Origin: Amycolatopsis nalaikhensis
GTDB taxonomy: Bacteria; Actinomycetota; Actinomycetes; Mycobacteriales; Pseudonocardiaceae
Direction: 5' to 3'
Length of the DNA: 64,000 nucleotides
Assembly: GCF_030264295.1 (NCBI RefSeq)
Contig: NZ_CP127173.1
Coordinates: forward strand, 9,617,501-9,681,500
Below are positions 1 through 8,292 of this stretch, piece after piece. Every line of letters begins with the position of its first letter. Position 1 is the stretch's first letter. Below the pieces are notes generated by a model, which was given only the letters and a program-made list of their open reading frames with translations, was not told the DNA's origin and made no database searches. A program made the position numbers and the translations under genes.

Positions 1-376
1 CCTCGCTGCCGCCGACGCGGATGTTCAAGCGCACCTGGGGATACCGGTCGCGGAACCGGCTCAGCGCGTCCGGGATGTCGACGGCGGCGACCGTGGGGAT
101 CAGGCCCAAGGCGAGCGTGCCGCGGACCTCGCCGGTCACCGCGCCGACGTCGGCGACCGCCCGCTCGGCGGCGTTGAGGCTTTCGCGGGCCGCGGCCACG
201 AACGCCTCACCGGCCGGGGTGATGCGGACGTGGCGGCTGCTGCGGTCGAACAGCCGCGCGCCGAGTTCCCGTTCGAGGCTCGCGATCTGCCTGCTCAGCG
301 CGGACTGCACGACCAGGCACTGCTCCGCGGCGCGGGTGAAGCTGTTCGTCTCGGCGACGGCGAGGACGTAGCGCAT
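1..376 (-). CDS. LysR-family transcriptional regulator, N-terminal part
   Basis: The gene runs off the left edge; about 125 N-terminal residues are visible. They form the winged helix-turn-helix of LysR regulators: the stretch MRYVLAVAETNSF, then RAAEQCLVVQSALSRQI, then the wing LGARLFDRSSR followed by the linker helix. After it begins the periplasmic-binding-like effector domain (TLALGLIPTVAAVDI). The chosen ATG at 376 gives a slightly short N-terminus for the family. A TTG near 427 in the same frame is the only alternative seen. It is divergent from an MFS exporter, the usual arrangement for a LysR regulator and its target, so it probably controls that exporter. The effector is unknown. Confidence 0.85.
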   Translation of the reverse strand, partial: MRYVLAVAETNSFTRAAEQCLVVQSALSRQIASLERELGARLFDRSSRHVRITPAGEAFVAAARESLNAAERAVADVGAVTGEVRGTLALGLIPTVAAVDIPDALSRFRDRYPQVRLNIRVGGSE

Positions 377-471
377 CTGCTGGAAGCTCCATGGATCGAT
401 GATCGTATGGCATCGCTGGAGTGACAACTGTGCGTTGGACTCATCGATTCGCCGTCACGAGACTCGGGCGT
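377..471. promoter_or_regulatory. Divergent promoter region, lysR/MFS exporter
   Basis: This 95-bp stretch separates two divergent start codons. It contains repeated ATCGAT-type words (around 394-401 and 443-448) on an otherwise GC-rich background, as expected for LysR T-N11-A binding boxes. No exact -35/-10 pair is assigned. The role is inferred from position and family habit. Confidence 0.4.
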
Positions 472-1683
472 ATGACTACGACCAGTACTGAACCGCGCTC
501 GCTGGTGCGGGCGTGGGCGGGCGTCGCGGCCATCACCGCGAGCCTGTTCGTCTTCGTCACCACCGAGCTGATGCCCGTCGGGCTGCTCACCCCGGTCAGC
601 GCCGGGCTGTCCGTCTCGGTCGGGCTCGCGGGCATGATGGTGACGCTGTACGGCATTTCCGCCGGCGTCGGGGTGCCGTTCCTGGTGGCGTGGAGCCGCA
701 CGGTGAACCGCCGCGCCCTCCTCGCCGCGCTGCTGGTGGTGATGGCGGCGGGCAACCTCGTCACGGCCGTGTCGCCGGACTTCGCGATCCTGCTGGCCGC
801 CCGGCTCGTCACCGGGTTCGCGCACGGCGTGTTCTGGGCGATCGGCGTCGCCATGGCGATGCGGCTCGTGCCCGGCGAGAAGGCGAGCAAGGCGGCGGCG
901 GTCGTGCTGTCGGGCATGTCGATCGCCACCGTGGTGGGCGTGCCGCTGGGCACGTTCATCGAGAGCCGCACCGACTGGCGCACCACGTTCCTGATCTGGA
1001 GCGGTCTGAGCCTGCTGGTGCTCGTCGCCGTCGTGCTCACCCTGCCGTCGCTGCCGTCCCACAGCGCCATCCCGGTGCGGGAGGTGTTCGCGCTGCCGCT
1101 GAAGAACGGACGGCTGCGGGTCGTGATGACCACGGTCGCGCTGTACGTGCTCGGGCACTTCGCCGCCTACACGTTCATCCGCCCGTTCATGGAGCAGAAC
1201 GCCGGGGTCTCGCCGGCGTGGGTGACCGGGCTGCTGATCGTCTTCGGCGTCGGCGGCGCGGTCGGCAACTTCGTCGCCGGGCACACGGTCACGGCGCACC
1301 TGCGCGCGACGTTCATCGTGGCGTGCACGGGACTCGTCGCGTCGCTGCTGCTGGTCCTGCTGATCGGCGCCGGCCCGGCGGGGCTGGCGGTCGCGGTGGT
1401 GCTGTGGGGCGTGTCTTTCGGGGCGGCGAACCTGTGCCAGGTCAACATGATGCTCGCGGCGGCGCCGGACACGTTCGAGGCCGCCATGTCGCTCAACACG
1501 ATGGGCTACAACATCTCGATCGCGCTCGGCGCGCTGCTCGGCGGGCTGTTCGCCACCGGCTTCGGCACGACGGGCGCGGTGTGGTTCGGCGTCGCGTTGA
1601 CGGTCGCGGCACTGCTGACGGCCTTCGGCTCACACCGCGACTCGTCGGGATCCGATCACCCTCGCGAGGAGACGCACCCGTGA
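472..1683 (+). CDS. MFS efflux transporter, DHA1/AraJ type
   Basis: A 403-residue integral membrane protein with about 12 hydrophobic segments. The first helix carries FVTTELMPVGLL, typical of the DHA1 (AraJ/PbuE/chloramphenicol-resistance) drug and sugar efflux branch. The loop after helix 2 and the RLVTGFAHGVFWAIG segment of helix 4 fit the family. The ATG at 472 was chosen because the residues upstream of it in the open frame are not hydrophobic and look like non-coding sequence. It probably exports a small molecule across the cytoplasmic membrane by proton antiport. The substrate cannot be named. A divergent LysR gene likely regulates it. Confidence 0.85.
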   Translation: MTTTSTEPRSLVRAWAGVAAITASLFVFVTTELMPVGLLTPVSAGLSVSVGLAGMMVTLYGISAGVGVPFLVAWSRTVNRRALLAALLVVMAAGNLVTAVSPDFAILLAARLVTGFAHGVFWAIGVAMAMRLVPGEKASKAAAVVLSGMSIATVVGVPLGTFIESRTDWRTTFLIWSGLSLLVLVAVVLTLPSLPSHSAIPVREVFALPLKNGRLRVVMTTVALYVLGHFAAYTFIRPFMEQNAGVSPAWVTGLLIVFGVGGAVGNFVAGHTVTAHLRATFIVACTGLVASLLLVLLIGAGPAGLAVAVVLWGVSFGAANLCQVNMMLAAAPDTFEAAMSLNTMGYNISIALGALLGGLFATGFGTTGAVWFGVALTVAALLTAFGSHRDSSGSDHPREETHP

Positions 1684-2529
1684 ACCAGCCCCGCGCGTGA
1701 GCGAGCGGCGGCCGATGTCGTCCGCCCCGGCTCGGCCGAGGACGTCGCGGCCGTCGTGCGCTGGGCGGGCGCCACGGGACGGCGGGTCGCCGCCCAGGGC
1801 ACGCGGCACTCGGTGTACGGCCGGTTCCAGGTCGGACCGCGGTGTCGTCGTGGACATGTCCGGACACGCGGCGATCCACGATGTCGGCCGGGACCGGATC
1901 GTCGTCGGGGCAGGCGCGACCTGGCGCGACGTCCTCGCGGCCGCCCTCCGCGAAGGACTCACCCCACCGGTCCTCCCGGAGTACCTCGACCTGTCGATCG
2001 GCGGCACGATCGCGGTGGGCTGGCGCTCGACGTCGTCACGGGCGACGGACGCATCCTGAGGTGCGCACCGGACACGAACGCAGACCTGTTCGACGCGGCG
2101 CGCGCCGGGCTCGGCCAGGCGGCCATCACCACGCGGGCGACGCTGTGCCTGACGGCGGCGCCCGAGGCGGCGCGCAGGTACCAGCTCGCTTCGCCGACGT
2201 CGAATCGATGCTCACCGACTCACGCCGCCTCCTCGACGAGGCCGACGCACTGGTGGCCGCGAACCGCGCGGTGGACGAACGGGTCGCGGCGGCGGGCGGC
2301 ACGCTCAACCCGGTCGGCGCCCTGCCCATGCCCCGCCGACTGACGGTCCCACTTCGGCCCGGTGTGGAGCCGGGTCGTCGCCGCCAAGCGGGCCTACGAC
2401 CCCGGCATGGTCCTGGCTCCCGGCTACGAGCTGTTCGCCTTTCCCCCGGAGGGAGACATTAGGTCGACGACCGGGCGGCTGAGAGCGGTGCCGACCGCGT
2501 TCGGCGGCCGCCGCTTTGCCGACGGCTAA
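1680..2529 (+). pseudogene. Degraded FAD-binding oxidoreductase (cytokinin dehydrogenase-like)
   Basis: Recognisable pieces of a VAO/PCMH-fold FAD flavoprotein lie in all three forward frames. They occur in order: ADVVRPGSAEDVAAVVRWAG and AAQGTRHSVYGR; then DRGVVVDMSGHAAIHDVG...LPEYLDLSIGGTIAVG; then ALDVVTGDGRILRC; then ADVESMLTDSRRLLDEADAL; then FGPVWSRVVAAKRAYDPGMVLAPGYELF, the last being typical of cytokinin-dehydrogenase-like C-termini. At least four frame changes are needed. The remains (about 270 codons) are far shorter than the usual 450-500, so internal deletions also occurred; one lies right after GGTIAVG. The presumed original start GTG overlaps the MFS stop codon, so it was once co-transcribed with the exporter. 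It is not expected to give a functional enzyme. Confidence 0.8.
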
Positions 2530-2637
2530 CCCGCCGCTGGCCTCCCGGAAACCCCGGCGCGACCAGGCGTCCGACGTCAAAGGAACCTCACAGGAACCGC
2601 TCAAACGCCATACAGGTCGGTGCCGGACAAAGGAGTC

Positions 2638-4011
2638 ATGACCTCTGCTCCCCCGGCCCCCGCCCGGCCGATCGCGGCACCGCCCGCGCCGGTGTCCGCG
2701 CCCGCGCGCGCCCACCCGGGCGCCGTGCTCGCCGTGATCGCCGCCGGTGCGCTCGCCGCGGTCGGCCTGTGGTGGGCCGACACCCCCTCCGTGCACGGGC
2801 TCGGCGACTGGCTGACCAATGCCGGGCGGATCACCGGCCTGCTCGCCGGGTACGGCTTCGTCGTGCTCGTGGCGCTGATGGCGCGGCTCCCGCCGCTGGA
2901 ACGCGGGGTCGGTGCCGACCGGCTGGCCCGCTGGCACGCGATGGGCGGGCGGTACGTCGTCTCCCTCGTCGTCGCGCACGGCCTGCTGATCACCTGGGGC
3001 TACGCGGTTTCCGCGCACACCGGCGTCCTCGGCCAGGCCACGACGCTGCTGCTGAGCTACCCGGACGTCCTCGCCGCGACCGTCGCCGCGCTCCTGCTCG
3101 TCGGTGTCGGGATCAGCTCCGCCCGCGCGGCCCGCCGCCGGCTGCGCTACGAAACGTGGTACTTCCTGCACTTCTACACCTACCTCGCGATGGCGCTGGC
3201 GTTCAGCCACCAGTTCGCCACCGGCGCCGAGTTCATGACGAACCTCGGGGCGCGCGTCGCCTGGTCCGCCTTGTACGTCCTGGTCGGCGCCGCCATCCTC
3301 TGGTACCGGTTCGTCACGCCGGTGCGGCAGGCCTTCCGCCACCGGCTGCGCGTCGAGTCCGTGCACGCCGAGGCGGCGGGCGTCATGAGCGTCGTCGTCA
3401 CCGGGCGGCACCTCGCCGAGCTGCGGGCCGAGGCCGGGCAGTTCTTCCGCTGGCGCTTCCTGACCCGGGACCTGTGGTGGGTTTCCTCGCCCTACTCGCT
3501 GTCCGCGCCCGTTGGTCCCGATCGGATGCGGATCACGGTCAAGGCACTGGGCGGCCACAGCGCCGCCCTGGCCACGGTGAAGCCCGGCACCCGCGTGGTC
3601 ACCGAAGGGCCCTACGGGGCGATGACCCCCGCCGCACGCCGCCGCCGCAAGGTGCTGCTCGTCGCGGGCGGCGTCGGGATCACCCCGATCCGCGCGCTGT
3701 TCGAAGCCCTGCCCGCTGGGGCCGGGGACCTCACCCTTGTCTACCGCGCGAGCCGCGAAGCCGACGTCGTGTTCCGCGAAGAGCTCGAACGCCTCGCCGC
3801 CGCCCGCGGCGCCCGGCTGTGGATCCTCACCGGCACCCGCGCCGAACTCGGCGGCGACCCGCTGACGTTGCTGAACCGCCACGTGCCGGACATCGCCCGG
3901 CACGACGTCTACCTCTGCGGCCCGCGCGGCATGACCGAAGCCGTGCTCGACGAGCTGCACGCGGCCAGGGTGCCCAGCCGCCGGATCCACCACGAGAGTT
4001 TCGAGTTCTGA
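2638..4011 (+). CDS. Ferric reductase-like transmembrane flavocytochrome
   Basis: A 457-residue protein with about six membrane helices followed by a cytoplasmic ferredoxin-reductase module. Two helices carry paired histidines (H100/H114 and H178/H191), the pattern that binds two b-type haems in ferric-reductase-like (PF01794) proteins. The soluble part shows an FAD motif (SPYSLS, TEGPYG), an NAD(P) motif (VAGGVGITPIRAL) and YLCGPRGM near the C-terminus. It should move electrons from NAD(P)H through FAD and haem to the outer face. The ATG at 2638 follows AAAGGAG at a proper distance. It lies 14 bp upstream of the FMN-binding gene and forms an operon with it and apbE, so its likely electron acceptor is that flavinylated protein. 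Confidence 0.88.
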   Translation: MTSAPPAPARPIAAPPAPVSAPARAHPGAVLAVIAAGALAAVGLWWADTPSVHGLGDWLTNAGRITGLLAGYGFVVLVALMARLPPLERGVGADRLARWHAMGGRYVVSLVVAHGLLITWGYAVSAHTGVLGQATTLLLSYPDVLAATVAALLLVGVGISSARAARRRLRYETWYFLHFYTYLAMALAFSHQFATGAEFMTNLGARVAWSALYVLVGAAILWYRFVTPVRQAFRHRLRVESVHAEAAGVMSVVVTGRHLAELRAEAGQFFRWRFLTRDLWWVSSPYSLSAPVGPDRMRITVKALGGHSAALATVKPGTRVVTEGPYGAMTPAARRRRKVLLVAGGVGITPIRALFEALPAGAGDLTLVYRASREADVVFREELERLAAARGARLWILTGTRAELGGDPLTLLNRHVPDIARHDVYLCGPRGMTEAVLDELHAARVPSRRIHHESFEF

Positions 4012-4025
4012 GAAAGGCTTTCCCC

Positions 4026-4454
4026 ATGAAGCGGGCCCTCTTCGCCATCGCAGGCACGGTCACCGGGCTGGTGCTCCTGTTGTCTTTCAAGACCCAGCCC
4101 ACCACCACGGCGTCGGCCACCCCGCCCGCCGCCGTCAGCGGCAGCGGCACCGCGACGCCCACCGCCGGGGCCGCGGGCAGCACCGTCACCGGCGATGCCG
4201 CCGACACCCGGTTCGGGCCGGTCCAGGTCCGGATCACCGTCGAGAACGGCAAACTCACGTCCGTGACGGCCGTCGAGTACCCGACCGAGAGCCGCCGGGA
4301 CCAGGAGATCAACGAGTACGCGATCCCCCAGCTCAACCAGGAGGCCGCGCGGGCGGGCACGGCGGACATCGACACGGTCTCCGGCGCGACCTACACCTCC
4401 GAGGGTTACGTCGAGTCCCTGCAGAGCGCCCTCGACAAGGCGGGCCTCTCGTGA
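4026..4454 (+). CDS. FMN-binding domain protein, exported/anchored
   Basis: A 142-residue protein with one N-terminal hydrophobic segment (about residues 5-20), a Thr/Ala/Pro-rich linker and a C-terminal FMN-binding domain. Residues 118-125 read VSGATYTS, which matches the ApbE flavinylation motif. T122 is the predicted threonine that receives FMN through a phosphoester bond. The protein is therefore probably a covalently flavinylated electron carrier outside the membrane, taking electrons from the upstream ferric-reductase-like protein. The next gene is apbE and overlaps its stop codon, which supports this reading. Confidence 0.88.
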   Translation: MKRALFAIAGTVTGLVLLLSFKTQPTTTASATPPAAVSGSGTATPTAGAAGSTVTGDAADTRFGPVQVRITVENGKLTSVTAVEYPTESRRDQEINEYAIPQLNQEAARAGTADIDTVSGATYTSEGYVESLQSALDKAGLS

Positions 4455-5413
4455 GCCGGACCGTCCACGTCGAACACTGCATGGGCACCGTCTTCAGCAT
4501 CGACGTCCGCGACCCCGGCGACTGGACCGCGCCGATCGCCGACGTCGTCACCTGGCTCCACCACGTCGACGCGTTGTTCAGCACGTTCCGCCCGGACAGC
4601 GACGTCAGCCGGATCGGCCGCGGCGAGCTCACCGTCGCCGACGCCGACCCGCTCGTCGCGGAGGTGTTCGGCCTCGGCGCCCAGCTCGAAGCCGAAACGG
4701 GCGGGTACTTCACCGTCCGCTGGCGCGGCACGCCCGATCCGACCGGGCTGGTGAAGGGCTGGGCGATCGAGCGCGCGAGCGAGCTGCTGCGCGGCCACGG
4801 CAGCCACCACCACGCCGTCAACGGCGGCGGCGACGTCCAGGTCGCCGGTGAAGCCGCACCCGGGAAGCCGTGGCGCATCGGCGTCGGCGACCCGGCCGAT
4901 CGACAGCGGATCCTCACCGTGGTCACGGGTCGCGACTTCGCGGTCGCGACGTCCGGCACGGCCGAACGCGGCACGCACATCATCGACCCGGCCACGGGAA
5001 CCCCGGCCGCCGACCTCACGGCCGTCACGGTCACCGGCCCGTCGCTCACCCGCGCCGACGCCTACGCCACCGCCGCCTTCGCGATGGGCCACCGCGTCTT
5101 CGGCTGGCGGCCTCGCGACCACCGGGTCTTCGTCGTGAGCGGCGACGACCGCGAGTGGGTCACCGGGTCAGTGGCCGCGGGCGATCCACTCGGCGAGATG
5201 CGGCGCCTCGGTGCCGATCGTCGTGTGGTCGCCGTGTCCGGTGTGGACCCGGGTTTCCTCCGGGAGGGCGAACAACCGGTCGCGGATCGAGGCGATGATC
5301 GTCGGGAAGCTGGAGAACGACCGGCCGGTCGCGCCCGGGCCGCCCGCGAACAGCGTGTCTCCCGAGAAGAGCGCCTTCGCCTCCGGCAGGTGCAGGCAGA
5401 CCGAGCCGGGTGA
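4451..5413 (+). CDS. apbE: FAD:protein FMN transferase (ApbE family)
   Basis: ApbE transfers FMN from FAD to a Ser/Thr in target proteins. The start GTG overlaps the stop of the FMN-binding gene by four bases, indicating translational coupling. Motifs seen are MGTVFSIDV at the N-terminus, LFSTFRPDSDVSRI, LVKGWAIERA, NGGGDVQVAG, SGTAERGTHIIDPATG and the final SLTRADAYATAAFAMG. The family fold should end near residue 245 (DREWVTGSVAA). Here no stop codon is present and the frame reads on for about 80 residues, antisense to the 3' end of the metallo-beta-lactamase gene. That tail is Arg/Asp/Gly-rich and does not look like family sequence. Function is confident; the native C-terminus is not. Confidence 0.85.
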   Translation: MSRTVHVEHCMGTVFSIDVRDPGDWTAPIADVVTWLHHVDALFSTFRPDSDVSRIGRGELTVADADPLVAEVFGLGAQLEAETGGYFTVRWRGTPDPTGLVKGWAIERASELLRGHGSHHHAVNGGGDVQVAGEAAPGKPWRIGVGDPADRQRILTVVTGRDFAVATSGTAERGTHIIDPATGTPAADLTAVTVTGPSLTRADAYATAAFAMGHRVFGWRPRDHRVFVVSGDDREWVTGSVAAGDPLGEMRRLGADRRVVAVSGVDPGFLREGEQPVADRGDDRREAGERPAGRARAAREQRVSREERLRLRQVQADRAG

Positions 5414-5800
5414 GTGCCCCGGCGTGTGGATCACCTCGAGCTCGGTACCCGCGACCGCGATCCGCTCGCCGTCCTCCGCGGGGCGGAACTTCCGGCCGGG
5501 GTGGGTCATCTCCCACAGCTCTTGGTCGCCCGGGTGCAGCACCACCGGCGCGTCCAGGCCCTCGCCGAGCTGCGGGGCGACCGTGACGTGGTCGTTGTGC
5601 CCGTGGGTGCAGACGACGGCGACGACCGTGCGGCCGCCGACCCCGTCGGTGATCGCCTTCTCGTCGTGCGCGGCGTCGATGACCACGACCTCGTCGTCGT
5701 CGCCGACGAGCCAGATGTTGTTGTCGACCTCCCACGTGCCGCCGTCGAGCGCGAACACCCCGGACGTCACGACGCGGTCGATGCGCAGCTCGCCGCTCAC
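5168..5800 (-). CDS. Metallo-beta-lactamase-fold hydrolase linked to mscR
   Basis: A 210-residue MBL-fold protein. The zinc motif THGHNDH is present, followed by the second histidine region HTPGHSPGSVC, then LFSGDTLF and a late HTGHGDHT. These fit glyoxalase-II/thioesterase-like hydrolases. The GTG start overlaps the mscR stop by four bases, so the two are translated together. In mycobacteria an MBL protein also follows the mycothiol-dependent formaldehyde dehydrogenase. By that analogy it probably hydrolyses the S-formyl-mycothiol thioester released by MscR; this step is inference. Its 3' end is covered on the other strand by the apbE run-on frame. Confidence 0.85.
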   Translation of the reverse strand: MSGELRIDRVVTSGVFALDGGTWEVDNNIWLVGDDDEVVVIDAAHDEKAITDGVGGRTVVAVVCTHGHNDHVTVAPQLGEGLDAPVVLHPGDQELWEMTHPGRKFRPAEDGERIAVAGTELEVIHTPGHSPGSVCLHLPEAKALFSGDTLFAGGPGATGRSFSSFPTIIASIRDRLFALPEETRVHTGHGDHTTIGTEAPHLAEWIARGH

Positions 5801-6882
5801 AGGATCACCACCGAGCGCAGCACCTCGCCGACGTGCATCGTGTGGAACGCCTTCTCGACGCCGTCGAGGGCGATCCGCTCGGTGACGAACTTGTCCAGCG
5901 GCAGGCGGCCCTGCTGGTGCAGGTCGACCAGCATCGGGAAGTCGCGCTCGGGCAGGCAGTCGCCGTACCACGAGGACTTCAGCGAGCCGCCGCGGGAGAA
6001 GAAGTCCAGCAGCGGCATCTCCAGCTTCATGTCCGGCGTCGGGACGCCGACGAGGACCACCGTGCCGGCCAGGTCGCGGGCGTAGAACGCCTGCTTCCAC
6101 GTCTCCGGGCGGCCCACCGCGTCGATGACGACGTCGGCGCCGAAGCCGCCGGTCAGCTCCTGGACGGCGGCGACCGCGTCGGTGTCGGTGGCGTTGACCG
6201 TGTGCGTCGCGCCGAGTTCGGCGGCCCAGTTCAGCTTCTGCTCGTCGCGGTCCACGGCGATGATCGTGGTCGCGCCGGCCAGGTGGGCGCCGACGATCGC
6301 GGCGTCGCCCACGCCGCCACAGCCGATGACCGCCACCGAGTCGCCGCGGGTCACGCCCGCGGTGTTGACCGCCGCGCCGAGGCCCGCCATCACGCCGCAG
6401 CCGAGCAGGCCCGCGACCGCGGGGTCGACCGTCGGGTCGACCTTCGTGCACTGGCCGGCGTGGACGAGGGTCTTGTCCGCGAACGCGCCGATGCCCAGCG
6501 CCGGGGTCAGCTCGGTGCCGTCGGTCAGCGTCATCTTCTGCGCCGCGTTGAACGTGTTGAAGCAGTACTGCGGGCGGCCGCGCTTGCACGCCCGGCACGT
6601 CCCGCACACCGCGCGCCAGTTGAGGATGACGAAGTCCCCCGGCGCCACGGAGTCGACGCCCTCGCCGACGCTCTCCACGGTGCCCGCGGCTTCGTGGCCG
6701 AGCAGGAACGGGAACTCGTCGTTGATGCCGCCTTCGCGGTAGGTCAGGTCGGTGTGGCAGACCCCGCAGGCCGCGATCGCGACGACGACTTCGCCGGGAC
6801 CGGGGTCCGGGACCACGATGTCCACCAGTTCGACCGGCGCACCCTTCGACCGGGCGATGACCCCGCGCACCTGCTGTGCCAT
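5797..6882 (-). CDS. mscR: S-(hydroxymethyl)mycothiol dehydrogenase
   Basis: A 361-residue zinc-dependent class III-type alcohol dehydrogenase. Catalytic zinc ligands lie in CGVCHTDLTY and LGHEAAG. The four structural-zinc cysteines lie in CGTCRACKRGRPQYC. The NAD-binding Rossmann motif is VIGCGGVGDAAIVGA. Sequence style and the adjacent MBL gene match mycothiol/NAD-dependent formaldehyde dehydrogenase (also active on S-nitrosomycothiol) rather than a general alcohol dehydrogenase. It detoxifies formaldehyde in the cytoplasm by oxidising its mycothiol adduct. The ATG at 6882 follows GAGGAAG. Other oxidative one-carbon genes occur at 30-36 kb. Confidence 0.88.
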   Translation of the reverse strand: MAQQVRGVIARSKGAPVELVDIVVPDPGPGEVVVAIAACGVCHTDLTYREGGINDEFPFLLGHEAAGTVESVGEGVDSVAPGDFVILNWRAVCGTCRACKRGRPQYCFNTFNAAQKMTLTDGTELTPALGIGAFADKTLVHAGQCTKVDPTVDPAVAGLLGCGVMAGLGAAVNTAGVTRGDSVAVIGCGGVGDAAIVGAHLAGATTIIAVDRDEQKLNWAAELGATHTVNATDTDAVAAVQELTGGFGADVVIDAVGRPETWKQAFYARDLAGTVVLVGVPTPDMKLEMPLLDFFSRGGSLKSSWYGDCLPERDFPMLVDLHQQGRLPLDKFVTERIALDGVEKAFHTMHVGEVLRSVVIL

Positions 6883-7032
6883 TCCGTGCTTCCTCCACTC
6901 GACGAGAAGACATGCCCGGCAACGCATGCCTGCCGTGAGGCTAACCGAGCGAGGCGTTCCGGCGACCTGGCCGGACGGTCAGGTTCCCCTGGACCGTCGG
7001 CCAGTCCGAACGGGCGGGTTACGCTGTCGCGG

Positions 7033-8274
7033 GTGGACAACCTGAAAGCGGTGCGCGAGGTCGTGGAAGGCCCGCTGCGCGACATCGCCGGGCGGTTCTC
7101 GCGGCTGCTCGCCGACGACTGGCCACACCGGGCGCTCGTCATCTTCACGCTGGAGTGCACCGGACGGCCCCGCAAGGTCGCCGGCGACCGCGAGATCACC
7201 GACAAGGTCACCATCGCCGAGCTCGCGGCGATCAAAGCGCGCCTCGAGCCCGGCGGGCAGCTGACCACGACGGCCACCCTCGGCGGCGTCATCCGGCCGG
7301 TCTGGGTCCTGCTCGACCCGATCGGCACGCTGCTGGTGCTCGTCCCGCGGTCGAACCGCGGAAGCCTGCCGCGGCCGGGCGCGCTGGCCGAGGTCTTCGG
7401 CCTCGTCGCGACGTCCATCCGCCAGCAGGTCACCCAGGCCAGCCCCGACTACCTCGCCGAGTCGCGCGCGGCGTCGAGCGAACGCGCCCGGACGATCGCG
7501 GAGATGGCCGTGGCGCACGAGACCGCGCTCGCGACGATCCTCACCACCCTGCGCTCGACCCGGCTGGACGACCGCCGGGCCCGGCTGGCCGCGATCGACT
7601 CCGCCTCGGCGGCGCTGCTCGCACTGCGGTCGACGCAGAAACGCGACTCGGCGCTCACCGAAGAGCCCGCGCACGCGGCGTTCGGCAGGCTGCGCCGCGA
7701 AGTCCGCCAGCTGCTGCGCCACCACGACGCGGAGCTGGAGTTCGCCGCCCCGCCGAAGGACGGGCGCCCGCTGCCGGGCGAGATCGCGCACGCGGCCCGC
7801 GCCATGACGTCGACCGCGGTGCTGGCGTTCGTCGCCCAGCCGGTGCTGACCCGCCTGCGGATCGCCTGGGTGGTCGAGGAGACGGCGTTGCGCATCGACC
7901 TGCGCGACCAGGACTCCGGCCGCCTCGACGTCGCGGGCTTGCGCCGCATGCTGGACGGCCGCGCGAAGACCATCGGCGCGGTGGTGGAGGTCGACGCGAT
8001 CCCGGGCTGGGGCAGCCGGGTGACCATCGAGGTCCCGTTCGAACCGGCGTCCGCCCGGCCCGGGCAGCCGGAGCTGGCGGACCTGAACCCGCGCGAGATC
8101 GAGGTGCTGCGGCTGGTGGCGCGGGGGCAGCGCAACAAGACGATCGCCGGAGCGCTCGGGATCAGCGAGAGCACGGTCAAGTTCCACGTCGCGGGCGTGC
8201 TGAAGAAGCTGAACGTCAGCACGCGCGGTGAAGCGGCCGCGTTGGCGCTCACGGCCGGGATCGCGGGCAGCTGA
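7033..8274 (+). CDS. LuxR-type regulator with histidine-kinase-like core
   Basis: A 413-residue protein, GTG start at 7033. The C-terminal 65 residues are a NarL/LuxR helix-turn-helix (LNPREIEVLRLVARGQRNKTIAGALG, then STVKFHVAGVLKKLNV). Ahead of it is a long helical region (about residues 140-270) and an alpha/beta stretch with a glycine turn (IPGWGSRVTIEVPF) that resembles the end of a HATPase_c domain. There is no obvious receiver domain and no clear N-box, so it looks like a one-protein sensor-regulator with a degenerate kinase core. It is divergent from mscR with a 150-bp gap, so control of formaldehyde detoxification is possible but unproven. Confidence 0.75.
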   Translation: MDNLKAVREVVEGPLRDIAGRFSRLLADDWPHRALVIFTLECTGRPRKVAGDREITDKVTIAELAAIKARLEPGGQLTTTATLGGVIRPVWVLLDPIGTLLVLVPRSNRGSLPRPGALAEVFGLVATSIRQQVTQASPDYLAESRAASSERARTIAEMAVAHETALATILTTLRSTRLDDRRARLAAIDSASAALLALRSTQKRDSALTEEPAHAAFGRLRREVRQLLRHHDAELEFAAPPKDGRPLPGEIAHAARAMTSTAVLAFVAQPVLTRLRIAWVVEETALRIDLRDQDSGRLDVAGLRRMLDGRAKTIGAVVEVDAIPGWGSRVTIEVPFEPASARPGQPELADLNPREIEVLRLVARGQRNKTIAGALGISESTVKFHVAGVLKKLNVSTRGEAAALALTAGIAGS

Positions 8275-8292
8275 CGAGGAAGCCCGGCCGGG

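Noticed and set aside
5833..7032. N-terminal 400-codon extension of the LuxR-type gene
   Set aside because: The extension is antisense to mscR and has His/Arg/Val-rich shadow composition; the GTG at 7033 starts the real protein.
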